From: Oceanococcus sp. HetDA_MAG_MS8
GTDB taxonomy: Bacteria; Pseudomonadota; Gammaproteobacteria; Nevskiales; Oceanococcaceae
Assembly (NCBI GenBank): GCA_019192445.1
Contig: JAHCMK010000001.1
Coordinates: 434,001-498,000 of the forward strand
Length of the DNA stretch: 64,000 nucleotides
Reading direction: 5' to 3'
Shown: piece after piece, positions 54,706 to 64,000 of the stretch
Layout: each line of letters opens with the position of its first letter
Numbering within the stretch: the first letter of the stretch is position 1
The notes under the pieces: generated by a model
Told to the model about the DNA's origin: nothing
Database searches by the model: none
The model's input: the letters and a program-made list of their open reading frames with translations, nothing else
Program-made: the position numbers and the translations under genes

Positions 54706-55509
54706 TCAAGAGGTGGACTGGGCCAGCTCTTCAGCGAATCGGCGACGAACGCTGCGCAGGTACTGCGCAGGCCAGAGCCTCCACAATATGCTGCCAAAAG
54801 CGCTGAGGCTATCTCCGAACAACCAGGGCTTGTTGTGTTGCCAGGCCCGGTGAATGCGCCCGGCCATCCAATCCGCATCGCGGATACGACCAACGCTGGT
54901 GCGACGATGCTGAGCGCGCTGGCCATCTGCTCCCAAGGCATGTTGCTCAATATTGGTGGCTAGGAAGGATGGATACACATTAAGCACGCTCACACCCTGG
55001 TCTTTCAGCTCCAGCCTTAGCACTTCAAAAAATTGCGCCAAAGCCGCTTTGGCTGCGCAATAGGCGGCCCTTCCAGGGACCGGCATCCAGCCCGCCATGG
55101 AGCCAATATTAATAATGCCGCCCCGGACCTTCACGATGGCCGGGAGCAGGGAATGGGTGAGTTCTACTGGAGCCTGCCAATCTACCGTCATCACTTCTGA
55201 GAAAACTTTGACATCGGTGTCTTTGATCGGCGATCGATGCGTGATGCCAGCGTTGTTCACGAGCAGGTGCAAATCTCCGCCCCAGGCGTGTATTTGCTCA
55301 ACAATGCTGCGTTGAGTCTGGACTTGGCGCAGGTCCCCAGTAACGACTGCCACCTGGCAGTGCGGCACTAGCTCCGCGCGCAGGCTCTCCAGCCCGGCGC
55401 TATTCATGTCGGCGATCAGCATGGCGCTGGCTTGGTTGGCAAAACGTTGCGCCAAGCAACGCCCAAGGCCGCTAGCCGCGCCAGTCACAATAATGATGTG
55501 GCCTTTCAT
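54706..55509 (-). CDS. Short-chain dehydrogenase/reductase
   Basis: A 267-residue classical SDR: cofactor loop TGAASGLGRCLA, NNAG (LLVNNAGITH), catalytic Ser in IINIGSMAG and YCAAK. The C-terminal 30 residues are Trp/Arg-rich (LWRLWPAQYLRSVRRRF) and may touch the membrane. It is the last gene of a four-gene operon with a flavin monooxygenase, a BASS transporter and an epimerase-like protein; its ATG overlaps the epimerase stop. A hydroxy/keto interconversion on the same compound is likely. Confidence 0.87.
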   Translation of the reverse strand: MKGHIIIVTGAASGLGRCLAQRFANQASAMLIADMNSAGLESLRAELVPHCQVAVVTGDLRQVQTQRSIVEQIHAWGGDLHLLVNNAGITHRSPIKDTDVKVFSEVMTVDWQAPVELTHSLLPAIVKVRGGIINIGSMAGWMPVPGRAAYCAAKAALAQFFEVLRLELKDQGVSVLNVYPSFLATNIEQHALGADGQRAQHRRTSVGRIRDADWMAGRIHRAWQHNKPWLFGDSLSAFGSILWRLWPAQYLRSVRRRFAEELAQSTS

Positions 55510-56438
55510 AGCCTGCCTCGCGAACGTGCATGCTCCACAAAATAGGCAAAGACCTCAGCTGAGGTTTTTTGCGGGGTGTAACCGAAGCTCGTTTTTAGCG
55601 CGGTGTTGGCCAGAACGGGGCGATACTGCAAAAAGCGCACTTGCTCTGGGCCATAGCGGCCGAGGCCTAGAAGTTGGCCTAAGCGCAAGGCACTGCGGAG
55701 CAGCCAAGGCGGTAAAGCCAAGTAGGGCTTGCCCAGCTTTTGAGCGAGTTCGCGCAGGGGGAGGGCGCCGTCACCAGCCACATTAAACTGGCCGGCCTTG
55801 GATTGGAGCACTCCGTCATGGATGATTTGAACTAAGTCCTGATCCCAAATAAACACAAAAGGCGAGTCGCTTCCACGCACGCCAATCAGGGCACGCTGCG
55901 CGAATACGGCGGTGATTAGGTTGTTCGTGTCGGCACCAAGCACGGTTCCTACACGCAATACCAATTGGGCCAATTGAGGATGCTGCTGACGGTACTCGGC
56001 GAGGAGCTCTTCCACCTGTCGCTTGTGATCGGAGTAAGCAAACTCGGCATTCCCCCGCAGCGGGTCATTTTCGCTCAACCATGCCGGAGAGTCAGGGTGA
56101 TATCCATAGGCGGCTCCGGAACTGGTCACCGTGAGGTGCTTCACTCCCGCCTGCAGGCAGCAGTCCAAGACATTGCGGCTACCGTTGACGTCGATATCGA
56201 AGTCGCGTTGGCGATCTCCAGAGTCCTCCAATACAGCGGCGAGGTGCACCACATGGCTGATGGATTCCTGCCGCAGCAAGTGCTCCAGTTTGGGGTCACG
56301 AATATCCAGAGCCTGTATTGGGAAACCCATGTTCTGGCGTGGGCGGATATCCACACCGATGACATGATGCTTTGCGGCGAGCCGAGCGCCCAGTTGCGAG
56401 CCCACATATCCTGCGGCCCCAGTGATCAAAATATTCAA
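55506..56438 (-). CDS. NAD-dependent epimerase/dehydratase (extended SDR)
   Basis: A 310-residue extended SDR: LNILITGAAGYVGSQLGARLA at the start, catalytic Ser in TVTSSGAAYGY and the YSDHKRQVEELL motif in the YxxxK place. The C-terminal part suits an NDP-sugar epimerase or hydroxysteroid-dehydrogenase-like enzyme. Start: a TTG at 56438 with AAGGAG 6 bp upstream, overlapping the transporter stop as TTGA. The longer frame opens at another TTG (56492) inside the previous gene. Third in the operon. Confidence 0.85.
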   Translation of the reverse strand: MNILITGAAGYVGSQLGARLAAKHHVIGVDIRPRQNMGFPIQALDIRDPKLEHLLRQESISHVVHLAAVLEDSGDRQRDFDIDVNGSRNVLDCCLQAGVKHLTVTSSGAAYGYHPDSPAWLSENDPLRGNAEFAYSDHKRQVEELLAEYRQQHPQLAQLVLRVGTVLGADTNNLITAVFAQRALIGVRGSDSPFVFIWDQDLVQIIHDGVLQSKAGQFNVAGDGALPLRELAQKLGKPYLALPPWLLRSALRLGQLLGLGRYGPEQVRFLQYRPVLANTALKTSFGYTPQKTSAEVFAYFVEHARSRGRL

Positions 56439-57322
56439 GGCGCACTCCTTGCCCAATAACCGGCCAGGCTCAGCCCGGAGATCAAATGCCAAATACCCCA
56501 GCAGGCGGCAATGAGCAGCATTCCATTGGCATGCGGAAAGAAGGTCAACAGTAGGCTTAGCCCTAAGGCCGAGTTTTGAATGCCGACCTCCATAGTGACG
56601 GCGCGACCCTGCGGCCGGCTTAAGCCGGCCAGCTTTGCCGCGGCTGCTCCGAGTATGAGGGCCAGGCTGTTGTGCACGATGACCAGAGGAATCACCAGGC
56701 TAAGCGCCTCCCGCAGTAATCCGAGATTACGCTGAAAGGCGAGGGCGACCAACGTGAAAAAAATAAGCAGCGATAGGGCGCGCATGGGTCGATCGGCCGC
56801 TTTGGCCCACTGTGGCCAACGGCGTGCGAACAACATGCCTAGCAATAGGGGCAGCCCCAGCACCACCGCAATGAGGGCCAACACCTCTAAAGGGGCAATA
56901 TGGACCTCTTCCAACAGCGCGCGCGTATGCGGATTGAGCGAACCATAAAAGGCAAAGTTCAGCGGTGTGAGAACAATGGCTGCCGTTGAGGACACCGCGG
57001 TCATCGTGATGGAGGTGGGCAAATCTCCACGGCCTAACCACGTCATGATGTTGGAAAAGGTGCCGCCAGGGCAGCAGGACACCAGAATCATGCCGAGCCC
57101 GACCTCTGCGGGAATGGCCGCCCCACAGACCAGCAGCGTTGTTGCTCCTGGGAGCAATACAAACTGGGCGAACAAGCCAATCATAGGGGCCTGCGGGTTG
57201 CTGATCAGGCGCCTAAAGTCGGCAAAGCGAATCTGCATACTGGCGCCAAACATCATGAGGGCGATGGCGCCGTTGAGTAGTATCAGATCCTTTGCATCTA
57301 GGGCGAGTTGGGCTTGCGCCAT
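56435..57322 (-). CDS. Bile acid:sodium symporter (BASS/SBF) family transporter
   Basis: A 295-residue integral membrane protein with nine or ten helices. It has the SBF pattern: LVSCCPGGTFSNIMTWLGRGDLPTSITMTAVSS in the first repeat, and EVGIQNSALGLSLL near the C-terminus, which resembles the E-x-G-x-Q-N-x-x-L motif of sodium-coupled BASS proteins. It would import an organic acid, such as a bile-acid-like, pantoate or keto-acid compound, with sodium. Its ATG (57322) overlaps the monooxygenase stop by one base. Confidence 0.9.
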   Translation of the reverse strand: MAQAQLALDAKDLILLNGAIALMMFGASMQIRFADFRRLISNPQAPMIGLFAQFVLLPGATTLLVCGAAIPAEVGLGMILVSCCPGGTFSNIMTWLGRGDLPTSITMTAVSSTAAIVLTPLNFAFYGSLNPHTRALLEEVHIAPLEVLALIAVVLGLPLLLGMLFARRWPQWAKAADRPMRALSLLIFFTLVALAFQRNLGLLREALSLVIPLVIVHNSLALILGAAAAKLAGLSRPQGRAVTMEVGIQNSALGLSLLLTFFPHANGMLLIAACWGIWHLISGLSLAGYWARSAP

Positions 57323-58647
57323 CAAGCCGCCCGTGCTCGGCTGTGACTGGGTGTTGCTGCTAAACCCTTACTGAGCTGGCGCAGATGCTTGTTTAAGGCC
57401 TTGAGATAGCTCGCCTTGTTGACGTAGTAGGCCATGCGATCGAGTGGCAAGTAGGCATAGCCACCGTCCAAACGCTTGTCAGCATGCTGCTGCTTGTGTT
57501 TTTTGAAGTGTGCAGCTGCCGGCGTTTTCTGATCCAGGGCTTTGAGGTAGGTGGCAACCAAGGCTGCTTGTTGGTTGCGTCCTTCCCAGCCCAGTCCGGA
57601 CGCTTCCACCATGCCAAGCATGAAGATGTCGTCATGCTCTGGATGGAAGATATTCATGTACAGCTGGGGCGCGGCACCTTGCCAATGCAACTCGGCGGAA
57701 TCTACGAAGGGGTAGTCCAGCTCATAACCCGTCGCCTGCAAGATCAGGTCGTAGTCGGCTTCGCTACCATCGCTAAACTGCACTGTGCTGCCTTGCACCG
57801 CGCTTATGGCCGGCCTGACGCCCACATCGCCATGTCCGGCATGGTGCAAAAGCAAGGTGTTCATGACCGGGTGGGACTCGTACAAACGGTAATCCGGATC
57901 GGGAAAGCCGTAATCCGAAGGTCGGCCTACAGCGGCGCGAATCAGCGCGGCATCGATGCGTTGCTTGAGGGGGCGCGGCAAACTCACCACGCCGCCCAAG
58001 GTGTCGATGGCTTGGCCCTTGAGGAACTTGGGTAGGAAGTAGTAGCCACGGCGTACCGACATATCCACACTGTTGGCGTGGTGAACGGCATCCACGGCAA
58101 TGTCTGCGCCGGAGTTGCCACAGCCCACAATCAGCACGCGCTGGCCATGAAAGACCTCTGGCGATTTGTAGTCTGCGGAGTGCATCACATGGCCGTCAAA
58201 ATCACCGGGCAGCGCGGGTTTGTGGGGCTTGTGTAGCGTGCCATTACATAACATCACACCCTGAAATGATTGCCGCAGCTCCTGCCCCTCGCTGCGTGAA
58301 GTGACCACCCAGCCGGTGTCACTACGGCTCAGGCTCAGCACTTCCGTGTTAAAGCGAAAATGCGGGTACAGGTTGAAATGCTTGGCGTAATCGCGAAAGT
58401 ACTGCCGCAATTCAGAATGATGTGGATAGGTCGCCACATCCTCAGCCATAGGGAACTCGGCGAACTCGGTCATGCCCTTGGATGAAATCAGGTGGGCTGA
58501 CTCGTACATGGTGCTAGTGGGCGAAGTGATGTCCCACAAGCCACCGACATCCGAATGGATCTCAAACCCAATAAAGGGCAGGCCTTGTTTTTGAAGGTTG
58601 CGCGCCATGCTCAGACCCATGGGGCCAGCACCAATGACTGCGTACAT
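57322..58647 (-). CDS. Flavin-containing monooxygenase
   Basis: A 441-residue class B-type monooxygenase. The FAD loop is VIGAGPMGLSMARNL, the FMO signature FxGxxxHxxxY is FDGHVMHSADYKSP, and the NADPH loop is LIVGCGNSGADIAV. It inserts oxygen at nitrogen, sulfur or ketone carbon (Baeyer-Villiger-like). First gene of a coupled operon with the BASS transporter, epimerase and SDR, so it probably acts on the imported compound or a product of it. Confidence 0.9.
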   Translation of the reverse strand: MYAVIGAGPMGLSMARNLQKQGLPFIGFEIHSDVGGLWDITSPTSTMYESAHLISSKGMTEFAEFPMAEDVATYPHHSELRQYFRDYAKHFNLYPHFRFNTEVLSLSRSDTGWVVTSRSEGQELRQSFQGVMLCNGTLHKPHKPALPGDFDGHVMHSADYKSPEVFHGQRVLIVGCGNSGADIAVDAVHHANSVDMSVRRGYYFLPKFLKGQAIDTLGGVVSLPRPLKQRIDAALIRAAVGRPSDYGFPDPDYRLYESHPVMNTLLLHHAGHGDVGVRPAISAVQGSTVQFSDGSEADYDLILQATGYELDYPFVDSAELHWQGAAPQLYMNIFHPEHDDIFMLGMVEASGLGWEGRNQQAALVATYLKALDQKTPAAAHFKKHKQQHADKRLDGGYAYLPLDRMAYYVNKASYLKALNKHLRQLSKGLAATPSHSRARAA

Positions 58648-58704
58648 TACGTGTTCTCAAAGTCTCCTCAATGCACATTTTAGCCTGTGCTCTCGGCCTT
58701 AGCT

Positions 58705-60099
58705 TTAGGGAATATTGCTACAGCTACGTGCGTTAAGCGGCTGGGCAAGCAGAGCCGCGAGTACGGCAGGGCGGTCGGTCATGATGCCGTCTACGCCTAA
58801 GTCCAATAGCGAAATCATTTGCTCGCAGTCGTCAATGGTCCATACATGCACGGCCAGCCCGTTCGCGTGGGCATCGGCGACAAAGTCGGCATTCACCACT
58901 TCCAGACCAAGGGCAGGCGGCACTTGAAAAGCGTGATACAGACTCCCCAGCGGAAGACCGGGGAGCGGCCCCTGGCCGGCGGCCACCGCAGCCGCAACCT
59001 GCGCGGTGGGCACAGCTGTACTAATGCAGGGCGCATTGGCCTTAAACAGCGCAGCGCTGGTATCTAAGAAGCTGGCAACCATCACGTCGGTATTGCGCCC
59101 GTAGTCGTTGAGGATGCGGGCCACTGTGGCTTCGTACTCGCCGCTGGTTTGGGGGCTGGGTTTGAGCTCTACGTTGAGGAGATGATTGGGATAAGCCGCA
59201 AGTGCTTCTTGCAGGGTGGGGATACGAAAATCTGCGGCTCTAAAGCCCTCGGGTGGGGCTTTGTCTCCAGTGGCAATGCCTCGATAAATGTACGCAGACT
59301 CTTCGGCATCGCGGGTGGTGCCCACACCCGGTACGAACCAGTAAGCCGCATCCAGCGCCTGAAGCTCAGCCAAGGTCAACGCAGACACCTCGCCGCTGCC
59401 CTCGGTGGTGCGATCTACGGTGGCATCATGGATGACGACGATCTCCCCATCGGCGGTGGGATACACATCCATTTCCAGCACATCCAGACCCAGTCGCTGG
59501 GCTTGCGTGTACGCGAAGAGGGTGTTTTCTGGAAACTCACGGACGCCACCACGGTGGGCGAAGCCGATGGGGCGACGCTCTAACCAGGGGTTCGTCTGCG
59601 CAAGGCCCGCACAATTTTGATCATCGTTAGCGATGATGGCTGCAGCCCGGGCCAGGGACTCACCCTCGGGGCTAGGACTCAGCTCCAGCCAAAACTGCTC
59701 GGCAGGTTCATCTTGGTTATCGGCAAGTAGTGTGATGTCGACTGTGGCTTCTTTGTCGCCGGCCTCCCAGCGGATAAGGCGGCCTTTAAAGGCTTCAAAG
59801 TCGGTGTCAGGGTCAGCTGCAGATGCGTCAGTAGCGTCAATGAGGGTGCGTGCCCAGAGCTCCAGAGGAGCGTCCAAAGGTCCTTCGCGGAGCAGCGGCA
59901 TCGTCAACATGCCGTTGGTGGCTGTTCCCTCAGGTGCGGCTTGGGTGCGGATACGAACAACCGCATCGCCGTTGTCGGCAGCGGCTGAGGTGGTCGAAGA
60001 GTCACAGGCGCTCAGCGCTACAGGGAGTAGGGCGGCAGTGAGGATAATGACTGGAGTGCGCAGTGTCATGCCGAGCAAAGGGTGGTTGTTTGTGCGCAT
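58705..60099 (-). CDS. Glycerophosphodiester phosphodiesterase lipoprotein
   Basis: A 464-residue exported protein. The signal peptide ends ILTAALLPVALSAC (lipobox). A Calx-beta-like region (~40-150; TDFEAFKGRLIRWEAGDKEATVDITLLADNQDEPAEQF in landmarks) precedes a GDPD TIM barrel with catalytic HRGG, ENTLFAYTQAQ, the metal-binding EMDVYPTADGEIVVIHD and the closing VWTIDD and GVDGIMTDRP. It hydrolyses glycerophosphodiesters to glycerol-3-phosphate and an alcohol outside the cytoplasm. An internal ATG (60069) is a possible start. Confidence 0.9.
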   Translation of the reverse strand: MRTNNHPLLGMTLRTPVIILTAALLPVALSACDSSTTSAAADNGDAVVRIRTQAAPEGTATNGMLTMPLLREGPLDAPLELWARTLIDATDASAADPDTDFEAFKGRLIRWEAGDKEATVDITLLADNQDEPAEQFWLELSPSPEGESLARAAAIIANDDQNCAGLAQTNPWLERRPIGFAHRGGVREFPENTLFAYTQAQRLGLDVLEMDVYPTADGEIVVIHDATVDRTTEGSGEVSALTLAELQALDAAYWFVPGVGTTRDAEESAYIYRGIATGDKAPPEGFRAADFRIPTLQEALAAYPNHLLNVELKPSPQTSGEYEATVARILNDYGRNTDVMVASFLDTSAALFKANAPCISTAVPTAQVAAAVAAGQGPLPGLPLGSLYHAFQVPPALGLEVVNADFVADAHANGLAVHVWTIDDCEQMISLLDLGVDGIMTDRPAVLAALLAQPLNARSCSNIP

Positions 60100-60215
60100 T
60101 ATGCCCAGAGCAGATCGACAAAGCGATGACGTTCACGGGCGCCAACTAGGGCGTGATGGGCAGACCAGCGCTTCATCACCTGCGTGCGGCAGAGTGATGA
60201 AGCGACGTCAGTCCT

Positions 60216-62907
<2,692 letters not shown>

Positions 62908-62911
<4 letters not shown>

Positions 62912-62921
62912 TCTAGATCAA
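62908..62921 (+). promoter_or_regulatory. FNR/FnrL box of bchE
   Basis: TTGAT-CTAG-ATCAA is a perfect match to the FNR consensus TTGATNNNNATCAA. It overlaps the stop codon of the TetR gene and lies 55 bp before bchE. Its centre is about 41 bp from the start site predicted by the -10 at 62943, the spacing of class II FNR-activated promoters. Confidence 0.85.
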
Positions 62922-62942
62922 TTTCTGCAGACATGGCTGCGG

Positions 62943-62948
62943 TATAGC
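62943..62948 (+). promoter_or_regulatory. Candidate -10 element of bchE
   Basis: TATAGC matches the -10 consensus at 4 of 6 bases. No good -35 is present; the FNR box takes its place. Transcription would begin near 62955, leaving a leader of about 22 bases. Confidence 0.55.
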
Positions 62949-62976
62949 TGGAGGCACATTCGGTTGTGGTTCTCGC

Positions 62977-64000
62977 ATGCGCATTTGTCTTATCCATCCC
63001 AACTATCACTCGGGTGGAGCCGAAATCGCTGGTAGCTGGCCTCCGGCCTGGGTGGCATATATTGCCGGCGCCCTTAAAGCTGCGGGTTACAACGATGTGC
63101 ATTTCATTGATGCCATGACCGACCATCTCAGCCCTGAGGACCTGCGCTCAAAACTGCTTGAGCTACAACCTGATGTTGTAGGCACAACGGCAATTACACC
63201 GTCGATATACGTCGCCGAAGAAACCCTGCAGGTGGCGCAGGAGGCTGTGCCCCAGGCCGTCCGGATTCTGGGGGGCATCCACGCAACCTTTATGTACAAG
63301 CAGGTGCTCTCCGAGGCCCCATGGGTGGATGTGATTGTGCGCGGGGAAGGCGAAGAAATTATTGTCAATGTGGTCCGCAGTATTGAGCAGGGCCGCCTTG
63401 CCGATGAAAGGGAGGTCATTCATGGCATTGCCTTTAGAGATGGTCAGGACATCATCGCCACCCCGGCCGCACCCACGGTGAAAGATCTAGACGGAATCAC
63501 TCCGGATTGGTCCTTACTGAATTGGGAGCAGTACACCTACGTACCCCTCAATCGACGGGTCGCCATCCCCAATATGGCCCGTGGCTGCCCATTTACTTGC
63601 TCCTTTTGTTCGCAGTGGAAGTTCTGGCGCGACTACCGGGTGCGTGACCCGATCAAAGTGGTGGATGAGATCGAAACGTTGGTGAACGACCACGGGGTTG
63701 GTTTTTTCATCTTGGCCGATGAGGAACCCACTATTCACCGGAAAAAGTTCATTCAATTCTGTGAAGAGTTGATTCGGCGTGGCTTGCCCGAACGGGTGCA
63801 ATGGGGCATCAACACCCGAGTCACCGACATCATGCGCGATAAAAAGCTGTTGGGGCTGTACCGCAGAGCCGGTCTGGTGCATGTGTCTTTGGGTACCGAG
63901 GCTGCCGCTCAGCTCAAGCTGGATCGATTCAATAAGGAAACCAAGGTCGAGGAAAACAAAGAGGCGATTCGCTTGCTACGCGAGGCGGATATCTTTGTGG
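62977..64000 (+). CDS. bchE: Anaerobic Mg-protoporphyrin IX monomethyl ester oxidative cyclase, N-terminal part (cut by window edge)
   Basis: Cobalamin-dependent radical SAM enzyme that closes the isocyclic ring of (bacterio)chlorophyll using water-derived oxygen. The frame is open from ATG 62977 to the window end (341 residues). A B12-binding-type domain (~1-150; [42 protein letters not shown]) precedes the radical SAM motif CPFTCSFC (Cys204, 208, 211), and [14 protein letters not shown] and [10 protein letters not shown] are BchE hallmarks. It follows a perfect FNR box. The C-terminal ~200 residues lie outside the window. Confidence 0.93.
   Translation, partial: MRICLIHPNYHSGGAEIAGSWPPAWVAYIAGALKAAGYNDVHFIDAMTDHLSPEDLRSKLLELQPDVVGTTAITPSIYVAEETLQVAQEAVPQAVRILGGIHATFMYKQVLSEAPWVDVIVRGEGEEIIVNVVRSIEQGRLADEREVIHGIAFRDGQDIIATPAAPTVKDLDGITPDWSLLNWEQYTYVPLNRRVAIPNMARGCPFTCSFCSQWKFWRDYRVRDPIKVVDEIETLVNDHGVGFFILADEEPTIHRKKFIQFCEELIRRGLPERVQWGINTRVTDIMRDKKLLGLYRRAGLVHVSLGTEAAAQLKLDRFNKETKVEENKEAIRLLREADIFV

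Overview
The window reads as a chromosomal segment of a gammaproteobacterium with fairly high GC. The evidence is the gene orders xseA|guaB-guaA, ilvB/ilvH-ilvC-pssA-leuA and (UDG-like)-rimI, a RAYT transposase, a DesT/DesC/DesB-type desaturase locus and a Fur-type box. The last gene, cut by the window edge, is bchE, the oxygen-independent Mg-protoporphyrin IX monomethyl ester cyclase. The organism therefore probably makes bacteriochlorophyll, or carries part of a photosynthesis gene cluster. No rRNA, tRNA, CRISPR array or prophage was seen.

Layout. 0-13 kb is housekeeping: xseA (partial), guaBA, a DUF456 membrane protein, tadA, branched-chain amino-acid synthesis (ilvB on the minus strand, divergent from ilvH-ilvC), pssA, leuA, a UDG-fold protein lacking its Fe-S cysteines, and rimI. 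13-17.4 kb is a MoxR / DUF58 / TgpA-type transglutaminase operon. 17.5-21 kb holds a patatin-like lipase overlapped by a one-domain asparaginase, then an ABC1 kinase. 22-25.4 kb is the desaturase locus: TetR regulator, ferredoxin reductase and desaturase, with two palindromes in the control region. 25.4-28.2 kb is a coupled MAPEG / nitrilase / membrane-protein operon with an AraC regulator.

28.2-33.4 kb is accessory DNA: a GNAT enzyme, a brnTA toxin-antitoxin pair, a C-terminally shortened RAYT with an inverted-repeat element, a Ser/Thr kinase with an unrecognised C-terminal half, and a membrane protein that appears to be an integron gene cassette ending in a 58-bp attC site. No integrase gene lies in the window.

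33.4-43 kb holds a PLP enzyme, a methyltransferase/FAD-oxidoreductase pair, and an iron/heme-uptake operon (DUF6607 lipoprotein, TonB receptor, double-domain HmuY-like lipoprotein) behind a Fur-like box, followed by fpr and a PepSY protein. 43-54 kb carries exported or detoxifying hydrolases (EEP-fold and CocE-type lipoproteins, haloalkane dehalogenase), an orphan multi-PAS histidine kinase, a large TonB receptor and a sterol-desaturase-family protein. 54.7-58.6 kb is a four-gene coupled operon (flavin monooxygenase, BASS transporter, epimerase, SDR). 58.7-64 kb has a GDPD lipoprotein, a 2,4-dienoyl-CoA-reductase-like enzyme divergent from a TetR regulator with two TTGAC-N3-GTCAA palindromes between them, and bchE behind a perfect FNR box spaced as in a class II FNR promoter.

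The most informative signals are the FNR-bchE promoter, the attC-bounded cassette beside the unusual kinase, the split ilvB/ilvH arrangement, and the Fe-S-less UDG-like protein in the position where E. coli has holD.
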